A program made the translations under genes and the position numbers. Under the pieces are notes generated by a model. It did not search any database and was not told the DNA's origin. It saw only the letters and a program-made list of their open reading frames with translations. A stretch of 64,000 nucleotides of DNA from Sipunculus nudus (taxonomy: Eukaryota; Annelida; Sipuncula; Golfingiida; Sipunculidae): NCBI GenBank assembly GCA_026874595.1, contig CM049307.1, positions 18,329,079-18,393,078 on the forward strand, read 5' to 3'. This document shows, in pieces, positions 24,150-35,883 of the stretch (the first letter of the stretch is position 1; the number at the start of each line of letters is the position of its first letter).

Positions 24150-25556
24150 ATGCCCAAAAAAAAGCGTGGACGGGGCATGGATGCTGCAACCCCCACTCCC
24201 CAAAGACTTACCTGCATTCTTCATTTACAGGCATTGTCTGACCATGGTCATTTTACACCCCTCAGTGGAATCATAGGAACTGCCAATGAAAAACTACAGC
24301 AGCTTCATAACATCCGAGACTGACGTCTCCACCAAGCACATGACTCCCAATATCGTATGCAGTCAGTGTGTGACCAGATCCCCACAACTCTCCCTGATGA
24401 CCTGGAAAGTTTTGGGTATCACCGCCAGTGTTATCAGCGATTTACTGGAAACCTCCATCTTCTGGGAGATGATGCAGAACCAGAAGTATCAACCTCACAA
24501 TGGCATCACTCTCCTCGTAAACTGTCTTCTGGACCCATCTTCCCACCACAGTGTATTTTCTGTGACAAAGTGGAGATCAAAGGTGCTGATCGCAAAACTG
24601 AGAGAGTTGAAAACTTCTAGTCTTATAAGAATAAAGACAATGCATGGGAGCAAATCGAAACACGGGCCCAGAAATTGGTTCTAGTTCGACTTCATCGACA
24701 GGTCAAAGACAAAGACCTTTTTGCTTGTGAGGCCAAACACCATCCATCATGCTTCAAATCTTTCCGCACAGCATTCGCTAACTACGAACGCAATTTTCAC
24801 AAGGCCAAGGGATCAAAGGATACTGATTATGCTTGCATGTCAGCTGCCCATGAGAAGGCACTCAGCTTAGTACTGGAGCATATTCAAACCCATGTTGTCC
24901 AGCAGAATGAGGTACTTCAGCTATCTTCCTTGCGTTTGCTTTATGTTGAAGAACTGAAACAGCATGGATATGAGAACCCAAACTATCGCTCTGAGAAACT
25001 ACTGAAACGCCTACAGAATGACCCAATCAAGGACGATGTCAGCTTTATGAAGGTGAATCGTGACAGAGGTGATGCTATTTCATTCTGGCTTGTGTACAAT
25101 TCAAAAACCACTGTTTCTAATGCCCTTGCAAGAGCCTACACTCTAGGAAGCGCAGATAAGTACCAAGATGTTGCTCTCCTCCTTCGGCATAATATTCTTA
25201 AAGCTTTCAGCCTGTCCAAAGGACTACCCTGGCCACCGACAGCTGATGACATTGAGCTCAGTTCTGAAAAGCTCCTACCTCAAGACCTTGTCCGTTTCCT
25301 CAGCATTGTTATGGTTGGCAAGGAAGATTTAGAGATGAGCAAAAAGATGAAGCGTCTGGTATTCTCCATTGGGCAAGATCTGTGCCGTGCAGTGTCTGAG
25401 GGAAAATGGAAGTTACAAAAACACATGCTCCTTTGTGTGACTGTCAGGCACCTGTTCCAAAGCAAGCAGCTCACCACAATATTACACAGGCTTGGCCACT
25501 CTGAGAGCTACGATTTTGGCTTAGAGTTGGCCAGGGTAGTCCTTTGGACAGGCTGA
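24150..25556 (+). pseudogene. Left-arm copy of an unrecognised Cys/His-rich gene
   Basis: From ATG 24150 one frame runs to 25556, interrupted by a TGA near 24321 and a TAG near 24618. At both sites the right arm has sense codons. The protein begins basic (MPKKKRGRG). It then shows a YHRQCYQRF segment, a CIFCDK Cys pair, and later CEAKHHPSC followed by a Lys-rich stretch; spaced Cys/His pairs suggest zinc binding. Downstream is LPWPPTADDIELSSEKLLPQ, and then HRLGHSESYDF just before the frame enters the inverted arm at about 25531 and stops artificially at 25554. The gene is thus truncated at its 3' side. Repeated occurrence suggests a mobile-element gene, but I do not recognise a transposase, integrase or polymerase motif. 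Confidence 0.6.
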
Positions 25557-26613
25557 AAGCTTGAAGAATATTATGCCGAAGGAGGAGAGCAACATCTTGG
25601 TACTTATCTGCGCTTCCTAGAGTGTAGGCTCTTGCAAGGGCATTAGAAACAGTGGTTTTTGAATTGTACACAAGCCAGAATGAAATAGCATCACCTTTGT
25701 CACGATTCACCTTCATGAAGCTGACATCGTCCTTGATTTGGTCATTCTGTAGGCGTTTCAGTAGTTTCTCAGAGCGATAGTTTGGGTTCTCATATCCATG
25801 CTGTTTCAGTTCTTCAACATAAAGCAAACGCAAGGAAGATAGCTAGAGTACCTCATTCTGCTGGACAACATGGGTTTGAATATGCTCCAGTACTAAGCTG
25901 AGTGCCTTCTCATGGGCAGCTGACATGCAAGCATAATCAGTATCCTTTGATCCTTTGGCCTTGTGAATATTGCGTTCGTAGTTAGCGAATGCTGTGCGGA
26001 AAGATTTGAAGCATGATGGATGGTGTTTGGCCTCACAAGCAAAAAGGTCTTTGTCTTTGACCTGTCGATGAAGTCGAACTAGACCCAATTCCTCGGCCCG
26101 TGTTTCGATTTGCTCCCATGCATTGTCTTTATTCTTATAAGACGAGAAGTTTTCAACTCTCTCAGTTTTGCAATCAGCACCTTTGATCTCCACTTTGTCA
26201 CAGAAAATACACTGTGGTGGGAAGATGGGTCCAGAAGACAGTTTACGAGGGGAGTGATGCCATTGTGAGGTTGATGTTTCTGGTTCTGCATCATCTCCCA
26301 GAAGATGGAGGTTGCAAGTAAATCGCTAATAACACTGGCGGTGATACCCAAAACTTTCCTTGTCATCAGGGAAAGTTGTGGGGATCTGGTCACACAATGA
26401 CTGCATACGATATGGGGAGTCATGTGCTTGGTGGAGACGTCGGTCTCGGATGTTATGAAGCTGCTGTAGTTTTTCATTGGCAGTTCCTTTGATTCCACTG
26501 AGGGGTGTAAAATGACCATGGTCAGACAATGCCTGTAAATGAAGAATGAAGGTAAGTCTTTGGGGAGTGGGGGTTGCAGCATCCATGCTCCGTCCACGAT
26601 TTCTTTTGGGCAT
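25534..26613 (-). pseudogene. Right-arm copy of the same gene, inverted and shorter
   Basis: It starts at ATG 26613 (MPKRNRGRS) and follows the left copy nearly residue for residue. Its own nonsense changes are a TAG right after YHRQCY (near 26326) and a TAG after QQNEVL (near 25842), both CAG to TAG relative to the left arm. It loses homology at LSKGLPWP where the loop begins, about 100 codons earlier than the left copy. Where the left arm has stops, this arm reads RLHQ and SSYKNK. Neither arm is intact, but the two together show that the family's frame was once continuous. Confidence 0.6.
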
Positions 26614-27274
26614 GATGGGTTAGTACTTCTACCACCACCAAACTACACTATGCTACCACCACGCTCTACTACACTGTTTATCTGGAATGGAAAAGAGAAA
26701 TGACTATTAATACCAAGGCTAATAGCAACAGGTTAAGAAAAGGGTATCATGCAACCCCCATAAATCTTCTGAAAGATCAGGGAAAAAACAACAGATTTTT
26801 GTCAGCTATGACAGCATTAATTTGCCACAGACACATGAGCTCACTTCAAGAGTAATTTTATAATATTTGCCCCTCAAAACATGGTTCTAGACACCTTATT
26901 TGTTGAGTTATCTGCAATATTGACTGAGATACATAAAAAAATGGATTTTTCCGTAATGTCGGCACTAATATGCATACTAAGATGCCATGGACGCATGCTG
27001 TTACTTCAAGAGTAGTTTTATCACAATCTTTAACCATGAAAACATGGGTCTAGACACATTATTTGTTGAGTTATCTGCATTACAGGCTGAGATATAGCGA
27101 ATAATAGATTTTTCGGTAATGGCGGCACTAATTTGCATAAAAATCATATGTGGGACATCCGGACAACTTTTTAACATAGCTAATCATTTTCTACACATTT
27201 TTTGCAATATAGAAACACCAATTAGAAGTATATTTCAGGGGGGTGCATGATGACCCCTATTTCCAACTGGACTA

Positions 27275-27708
27275 GGTCTACTGCCTGGCAGAAAGGGCAG
27301 ATGGCAGAAATAAGGCAGAAAACCATTCAGGCCAAGTTGGCACTCATGGAAGAAGACAAAGAGAATTGTGCACTTAAGAATGATAAAATGTAACTATTAA
27401 ACCTCAAGTTTTCATGTTGCATGAAAGGCTAGGAGTATTCAATGAGCTATAAACTTTACCTATACAATAACAGCAAATCACTTGGGCTTTATTTCACCAT
27501 TGCCTTGGAGTCACTTGTAGGATCTAGTAGACATCTAAAAAAGCCGCTTCAATGTCAATGATGATCTTTTTACCCATCAGAAACTATGTTTAAACCCTGC
27601 CTTGAAGTGTGCTGCAACGGTGTATCTCTCTGGTAGGAAGACCTGTACACTTTTTTCAATCACCACCCTTTTTTTTGGCTCTGAGGAAAACTGTGAATAC
27701 TAGTAAAA
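27275..27708. other. Unclassified DNA
   Basis: No repeat terminus or frame is recognised between the palindrome edge and the next family A start. Confidence 0.4.
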
Positions 27709-29993
27709 CTAGGGACCCATGGGTCGAGACTCAGCTAAATTTGTTTATGAGGATATGTTTACGAGCTTTTACAAATTGGGTCCTGTGATCAGTTTAAAGC
27801 CAACCTATCTACCCAAACTGGAGTTATCATCCATAAACTTATTTCTGAATAGATGGGTCCTGTGACCTTGATCTTTGACCTAATGACACCAAAATTAACA
27901 GGAAAATTCTCCTATTGGCAGGTGCGCTATATGTGGAAGACTAAAAATTTGCAATGAAAAGTTTGTTTTTAAATGCATCCACATTCGTTCTAAAGTAGTG
28001 GGTCTGGTGACCTTGACCTTTGATCTCATGACCCCCGAATCAACAGTTCTTACTTAATGTTGGGCCATAAATAAGTCAAGGTTGAAACCAATATTTCAAT
28101 CAAAACTGGTGTTATCATCCAGACACAAATATGTGGACAGATGGCCCCTGTCACCTTGACCTTGTGACCAAAGAATCAATCAGGTTCTTCCCCTGTTGGC
28201 AGGTCAGCTATATGTACAAGATGGAAGGTTTGGGATAAAAAGTTTGGCTAAAAATGCATCAACAATCTTTCTAAATAAGTGGGTCCTGTGACCTTGACCT
28301 TTGTCCTCATGACCCAAAAGTTCTTGCTTTATTGATGAGCCATATATGAGTCAAGTTTAAAATCCATTTGTCAACCAAACTGGAGTTATCATCATGAAAA
28401 AAATTTGACATACAAATAAAGACGAACAGACAGACAGACAGGGTGATAAATAGAGGGCATCCACTTATCCAAGTGGGGCCCTAATAAACACACAAGTTTT
28501 CAGGATACAGGTAAAACCACAGTTGCAAATCTAATAGTATCAATATAATTTGGCAGTGTTAAAATAAAGGAAAACAAGGGACCCATGGGTCATTGTGCTC
28601 AGCTGAAGTTGACCTTAAAGGTAAAAATCTAAAATAATATCAAATGAGATAAAGTGATAGCGGAAGAGGTAATATAGGCCATGGTTGGTTTATATGATTA
28701 GTTTATATGGATGTGCAAGAAATTTTTGCAAATAATATTTTATGACCTGACTATGTGTTTCCTAATGTTGAAACTGAAGCATGTGAGCAGTTTGTGAACA
28801 AATGATCTGTACCATTACCATGATCATTAGTTGGCTTTTTGATTAACTGCTGACATTTCAGTAGAGAACACATTTGTTCAATCGAATCTATTTTTTATAA
28901 TATATATTATTAAATATATGTATTATTCTATTTTATTAAATGTACATAATTGAAATATAACTAATGTCCCCAGTCCATAGATGAAAGGACTTGGTGGTGG
29001 TGGTGGTGGAGGGGGGGGGAGGGGTATGTGGAATTGTGGGAGTTACAATATTTCTGTATTATAATACAGTAAAGCCCGCTTATTGTCATATCGGCGGTGC
29101 AAACATAAATTATGACAATAGCCAGGATGTGACATTATGCAGGTTTCAACATTGATGTCCTTTTGAGTCACAGAAGTGCATTAAGTTCAAATTATATTAA
29201 ATAAATTGTCAATAAAAAGGAAACAGAAACATTTGCCAATATTTTTATTGCACAACAGCATTTTAAATTACGTTTACATGCACCTGACAATTTATTTCCT
29301 GTAAGTTTTACTGCATATACATACAGGGCAAACATAGCTTGATCTTCAATTCTGCTGAGGCAGGAAAATAATGAACAAATGTTTGTATTAGATCCTCATT
29401 TTTTTATCAAATCAATTTTTTTTATTATAAGTTTATATTTCTATACATTTCCAATATTACATATATATCTGAATATAAACATAGATTCATAATTCTAAAT
29501 TGCATCATCATAAATCTCAATCTTATACAACAACACCACATCATGCATACAAATGTTAATTTATTTTTAACAATAAATATCTAAAAATAATACTTGATTC
29601 AGATTTCACAATTTTAAATTGTGCCTTTATTTGCTACATATTTTATAAATTTAAGCATAATGATGGGTTTAATTATATTTGTTAAAATTATTTAAAAGAA
29701 ACAAAACATGGCATCTTCTGGATTACACCTTGAATTACTTTTTCAAGGAAAGTCTTTGTATATTGGAGTGGAAACAGCATTACAATTAAGGAGATACAGT
29801 AAAAACAATAACAAATACAATACGGGTAGTTGACAAGCGACTATGCGTATCCGCCAAAATCAGAGTGGGAAGGGTGAAGTGAGGCATGGATTGAGTGGTA
29901 AGGGGAAATAGAGTGATGTGTGTTGCAAATTAGCATAGATGTCTGCAGCCGAAATGTGTATGTAGGTTGCGCCACCTACCACAAAATAGAAAA

Positions 29994-31910
29994 CAAGGGA
30001 CCTATGGGTCACTGTGCTCAGCTGACGTTAACCTTGAAGGTGAAAATCTAAAATAATATCTAATGTAGATAAAGTGTAAGAGGAAGAGGTAATAAAGGCC
30101 ATGGTTGGTTTATATGATTGGTTTGTATTGATGAGAAAGAAACTGTTGCAAAAAATATTTTGTGACCTGACCATGTGTTTCCTAATGTTGAAACTAAAGC
30201 ATGTGAGCAGTTTGTGAACAAATGATCTGTACTATTACCATGATCATTAGTTGGTTTTTCGATTAACTGTTGACATTTCAGTAGTTTACACATTTGTTCA
30301 ATTGAATCTATTTTTTTGTATAATATATATTATTGAATATATATGTATTTTATTTATGAAATGTATACAGTTGAAATATAGCTAATTAACAACATAAAAC
30401 AGGGCAAACAAAGCCTGATCTCAAATTCTGCTGAGGCAGGAAAATAATGAAGAAATGTTTGTATTAAATCCTGATTTTTTATCACATCAATTATTTTCTA
30501 ATTTAAGTTTATATTTCTATACATTTCCAATTTAACATATATATCTGAATATAAAAGTTGATTCATAATTCTCAATTGCATCATCATAGTTCTCAATCTT
30601 GTCAGATAACACCACATCATGCATACAAATGTTTATTTATTTTTTACCACAAAAATATATCTTTTAAATCTGCAAAACAATAAATATCTAAAAATAATAC
30701 TTGATTTAGATTTCACAATTTTTAATTGTGTCTTTATTTATCCATAATGTGCTTCATATTTTATAATAATTTAAGCATACTGATGGGTTCCTTTATATTT
30801 GTTAAAATCATTTAAAAGAAAATTGATTTCTTTAAAAATGCTACATTACACAACATTGCATCTTCTGGATTACACCTTGATTTATTTTTTCAAGGAAAGT
30901 TTTTGCATATCGGAGTGGAAACAGCATTACAATTAAGGAGACACAGTGAAAACAATAACAATTACTGCATAACACTTGGTGGGTTGGGTTTGCGGGGGGT
31001 GGGGGGGGGGGGTGGGGGGGGGGGCGGGTGATTGGGGTGGTGATATGAGAATAACTGTACACGTGTCACAGCAGGGGATCTCCCCCAGTGACTGTAACAA
31101 ATCAGAAACCCTGGCATAGCGACTTCCAGTGACCTGGAGTGGGACCCTGCATCTGTAATCAAAGCAAGTGACTACAGAAAAAAAATCAATAACTAGCTTA
31201 ATTTTCAAGCTTTTATTTCCAAATTTCAGATTTAGACAAACTAAATATTTATGTTTACATGCTGTGAAAATTAAATCAATGGTGCTTACAGGAAAAAAAA
31301 AAACGTGCCATGGTCAAAGTTGGGCAAAATTTAAGGTACTGTTTTTTTTTTATGCTAATAACTTAAAAAATTTACAAAATTCAGATCTAATTTTGGGTAA
31401 ACAATTGAATCTTAATTAAACATAGTTATATACTTGAAAAAATAGACTCTAGTTTCAAAATTTTTCATGTTAAGTGAGTTATTATTTTTCCTGATTTTTT
31501 ACAAAGTCCAATATGTTTGGGCCCACAACTTAAAGAATTTATACTTTACAGACTTAATTTCTGGCATGTACATAGGAACTATATAGAGGAATATTAATGG
31601 TAAATATGAGGAAAAACAGATGAGTGGTTTTGATATGAGGCAGTCCTGAAGTGTGAAAATAGGATTTTAATAAAAAATTGAGGTTTTTCCTTAATTTCTC
31701 AAAGGAACGAAGTCGCAAAGACCCAGTTTTCGGCTTGGTAGGAGATCTTGGGGACATCTAACATTATGCTGAATTTTGGATTCCTAGGTCTTACGGTTTC
31801 AAAACGTGCCACATCTACGGACGGACGGACGGACGGACGGACAGACGGACGGACAACGGACAATGGACCACGACTATAGCTCAGATGACTTATAGTCAGC
31901 TGAGCTAAAA
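29994..31910 (+). mobile_element. Nested family A element, copy A8 (fourth level)
   Basis: Complete: 5' CAAGGGACCTATGGGTCACT, 3' hairpin and AGTCAGCTGAGCTAAAA at 31910. The flanks read TAGAAA and GCTATCC, which are contiguous in other B copies, so no target bases were duplicated beyond ambiguous A residues. It has a long interrupted G run at 30993-31028 and seven GGAC units before the 3' hairpin. Internal order matches A1. Confidence 0.8.
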
Positions 31911-33300
31911 AGCTATCCAAGATGTATATACATGCAAAATTTTAGGCAGATAACTCAAACCACTACTGAGATATGAGTGATTTTAGCCCATGGCAGACAA
32001 ACAGACAGACATTGTGCAAAAATGATTGCATGTGGTGCCTCAAGTTTTGTGTATAATAAAGAGCTATGTGAAATCAAAACACATGCAAAATTTCAGGAGT
32101 ATACAGTAAACTAGTACTGAGATATAAGCCTGGATGTCTGCAGCATAAACATAAATGTAGGTGGTGCCACCTGCCACAAAATCTAGAAAGCTATCCAAGA
32201 TGTATAAACCTGCAAAATTTTAGGCAGATATGTCAAACCACTGCCGAGATATGAGTGATTTTATCCCACGGCAGACAAACAGACGGTCGCTGTGAAAAAA
32301 TTGTTGCAGGTGGCGCCACCAGTTTTGCGTATGATAAAAAGCTATGTTGAGATCTATACACATGCAAACTTTTGGCCCAATAGGTCAAACAGTTCCTGAG
32401 ATATGAGCTTGGCAGTCTGCAGCGTTAACGTAAATGTAGGTGGCACCACCTGTCGTAAAATCAAGAAAGCTATCCAAGATCTGTACACATGCAAAATTTC
32501 AGGTTGATAAGTCCTTCAATGCCGAGATATGAGTGATTTTATCCCAAGGCAGATGAACAGATGGACACTGTGCAAAAATGGTTGCAGGTGGCACCACCAT
32601 TTTTTGTATGATGAAGAGCTATATGAGATCTTTACAAGCAAAATTTTGGCCCATTTGGTCAGACAGTTCCCGAGATATGAGCTTGGATGTCTGCAACATT
32701 AATGTGAATGTAGATGGCGCCATCTGTCATAAAATCAAGAAAGCTATCCAGGATGTAGACACATGCAAAATTTGGGTTGGATAAGTCCAACCAATGCAGA
32801 GATGAGATTGATTTTATCCGAAGGCAGATGAACAGATGGACGCTGTGCAAAAATGGTTGCAGGTGGCCCCACCATTTTTAGGCTTTTTAGGCTATGTTAT
32901 AAAGCTATCCAAGGGCTACATTCGTGCAAAATTTTTAGCCTGATCATTCAAACGGTTCCCGAGATATGTGGGTTTAGGTGTGGAAACAGACGCACAAATG
33001 GATGCTGGGCAGAGGAAATGTCAGAGGTCAACTAACAAGTCCTACAGGCTTATTACAAACCTGTGCAATGGGATTACTCCAGGTTAAATGCTTCAATGCT
33101 GGACCATTACTTTTCAAGAACATGTGTAACATGTATATGAACAATGCAAGTTCTAAACACTTTGAACAAGAAACAATTACACAAACATCACTGCTAAATT
33201 TCTGGCATGGGTGCACACAACACAAAAATGATTGTAGCTGGCACCACCAGTCTTGTATACAATGAAGAGATATATATACATATGCCCAATGTCAGACGTA

Positions 33301-33540
33301 GGGGGCCTGGACAGCTGAGTGGTAAAATGCTTGGCTCTCTCCGCTGGCAACCCGTGTTTGATTCCAGGCTTGGCCATGAGAGTGGGTTGTAGTTGCCCGT
33401 CAATGGTCGGTGCTTTTCTCTGGGTACTATGGTTTCCTCCACCCTTGCAGACTAAAAAATGCCACCACCGGAGCAATGGAGAGTGCCCGATGAGTTATAT
33501 TAACTATTTGTACAATCCATGTAAAACAAATAAGTGTATA
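33301..33540 (+). mobile_element. tRNA-derived SINE
   Basis: It begins GGGGGCCTGGACAGCTGAG. An A-box-like CAGCTGAGTGG (33312-33322) is followed about 34 bp later by a B-box-like GTTTGATTCC (33356-33365), the two internal RNA polymerase III promoter elements of a tRNA. A second domain with GGTTTCCTCCACC (near 33430) resembles the conserved central domains of some SINE superfamilies. It interrupts the phrase CCCAATGTCAGAC../..TCTAACC.CTCCTGAGAAA, which is continuous at about 11396. The exact target duplication is unclear (perhaps GTA). Confidence 0.65.
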
Positions 33541-34747
33541 TTCATATGTCTAACCTCTCCTGAGAAATAAGCAGGGACATACACTGTGCAAAGATTACTG
33601 TAGGTGGCGCCACAAGTCTTGACACAATAAAGCTACCCAATATAAATAAACATGCCCAATTTTAGGCTGATGTATCAAAATCCTCTGTAGAAATAAGCAG
33701 GTGCATACACTGCAAAAGTCAATGTAGGTGGCACCACCTGTCTTGTAAATGAGAATACCATAAAAAATGCATAGACAGGTCAAAATATCAGGCCAATACA
33801 TCAAACTTACCTTGAGTTTGATGCACTGGGCTCACGAGGCTTAGGTGAGTAAGGCAGTTCCCTCTCGAGTGAACTGTGACAAATTGCTGCCTAAAGCTAC
33901 TGCACTGAGTGAACTTTTGACCTGTACCTGGCTGCACTGAGTGAACCTTGACCTGTTACATAATCTGACACAGTTGGCAGTCTACCAAAGCTATAAATTG
34001 ATCCAGGCTGAACAGTGGTGCCAAATCTGATGCTTTGAGCAGTCTGCCAAAGCTATAAATAGAATGCAGCTACTGAACTGAGTGAACTTTTGACCTATAC
34101 CTGGCTGCACTTCTTCCAATCCTGACACTGTGCCAAAACTATTTATAGAGCTGACATCATCTTTGCTAATGGCCAACATCAAGGCACTGGCAATCTGCCA
34201 ATGGTAAAGCAAGTGCTGCCATCTGTTCACAAAAGTGGTCCCTACTTAAAATAACTTTAAAATTAATTTTCTCAATACAAAATGCTTTTCAGCAGATTTT
34301 TTTATAAAAAAGAAATCACAAATATCTTTAAAATTATTACAGATGCATACTGAATGCAAAATCATAATACAGATATATCTCATTGATGGCAAATTCTTGA
34401 ATTAAGCTGAGTAGGGATCCCAATAATTTATAATCCATGTACAGTTGTCTTTATATAGCCACAGAACTCAAAATCCATGATGGTAACATTGCCTGGTATG
34501 ATGAATAACTTAAATCATAAATCTAATTTTTTTAAAAGCTATTAAAAAACATTGTCAATATCAACCAAAGATAACCTAAAATCTAAATTGTCTAGTTGCA
34601 TGATGTAATAGATGCAGATAAACTGGTGCCAGGCTAGATGTAACAGCATCACACAGCTAACATATATGGTAAAATGACTCAATTCAATCTCCATAATTCA
34701 GCCAAAAATCATTCATGTGAAACCATTAAAGACGATTCTTATAAGAA

Positions 34748-35883
34748 CTAGATGTGGTCGGACAATGGTCCTCAGAGGGCCCCATGTTTCTGCTAGTGCT
34801 GGACTAGTTTGCATATAGGTGCAAAAATTAAGTTAAATTTGAAAAAATATCACAAACAGAGCAGGCTTTTATCAATATGCATGAGGGAAAAAAATCATAC
34901 TAGATTAAAGAAGATATGTCTGAAATAATGTGTGCAATAGAAAATCACCAAATGTAGTCTATTAGCCATATTTGATTTAAAGCAAGTCTGTAATTCAATA
35001 GGTCTGGAGCCCTCATAGGGACCAATGATCCCTGTAAATTTGGAAAAGCTGAAGTATGTTGTTGTTTAGTTATCATGCACGAAAGAAAATCAGCAATTGG
35101 GCAGTGGGGGCCATATTGAAATTCCAACAGGTCTGTAATTGAAAAGGTCTGGAGCCCTTACAGGTACCAGTCATCCCTGTGAATTTTGGGAAAGCTGCAG
35201 TAGGTTGTTTTTGTGTTATTGCGCACAAAAGAAAATCAGCGATAGGGCTGTGGAGGCCATATTGGAATTCAAACAGGTCTGTATTTCAACAGGTCTGGAG
35301 CGGTCATAGGTACCAATCATCCCTGTGAATTTGGGAAAGCTTCAGTAAGTTGATGTTGAGTTATTGTGTGCAAAAGAAAATCAACAATTTGGCTGTGGAG
35401 GCCATATTTGAATTCTGATAAGTCTGTAATTCGAAAGGTCTTGAGCCCTCATAGGTACCAGTCATCCCTGTGAATTTAGGAAAGCTGCAGTATGTTGTTG
35501 TTGACTTATTGCGTGCAAAAGAAAATTAGCGACTGGGTTGTGGTGGCCATATTTGAATTCAGACAAGTCTGTAATTCGATAGGTCGGGAGCCCTCATAGG
35601 TACCAATCTTCCCTGTGAATTTAGGAAAGCTGCAGTATGTTGTTGTTGGGTTATTGCGTGTTAAGAAAATCAACAATTGGGCAGTGGCAGCCATATTTAA
35701 ATTCCGACAAGCCTGTAATTTGATAGGTTTGGAGCCCTCATTGGTACCAATCAGCCCTGTGAATTTGGGAAAACAGCAGTATGTTGTTGTTGAGTTATCG
35801 CGCACGAAAGAAAGTGTCACTGACGGAAGGACAGACTGACATGGTGATCACTATAGGGCACCGCTTGTCAAGCGGGGCCCTAA
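34748..35883 (+). mobile_element. Helitron-like element, family E
   Basis: The 5' end is CTAGATGTGGTCGGAC. The 3' end is the perfect hairpin CCGCTTG-T-CAAGCGG followed by GGCCCTAA, the hairpin plus CTRR ending expected of Helitron-type elements. The flanks ATAAGAA and TTATT join as in the related D copy near 14960 (ATAAGAATTATTC), with no target duplication. The body is six tandem units of about 145 bp. There is no Rep/helicase coding, so it is non-autonomous. Confidence 0.75.
34975..35790 (+). repeat. Tandem array of ~145-bp units, about six copies
   Basis: GTCTGTAATTCGATAGGTCT-like phrases recur near 34985, 35128, 35278, 35423, 35568 and 35712. Each is followed by CATCCCTGTGAATTTGGGAA and AGTATGTTGTTGTTGAG. 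The array occupies most of the family E element. Confidence 0.8.

Larger units (their letters stand above)
23489..27274. repeat. Large palindrome, two ~1747-bp inverted arms with a 292-bp loop
   Basis: The arms 23489-25235 and 25528-27274 are inverted copies with only scattered differences. The loop 25236-25527 exists once. The loop is bounded on both sides by TGGCCA (25230-25235 and 25528-25533), a self-complementary hexamer. Both outer ends start at the same point, TAGTC.AGT.GGAAATAGGG, which looks like a natural 5' terminus rather than a random duplication edge. Each arm holds the 5' part of the same gene, pointing inward. I see no clear target duplication outside. Confidence 0.85.

Noticed and set aside
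33301-33375. Functional tRNA gene
   Set aside because: Box motifs are imperfect, no proper acceptor stem is seen, and a SINE body follows.
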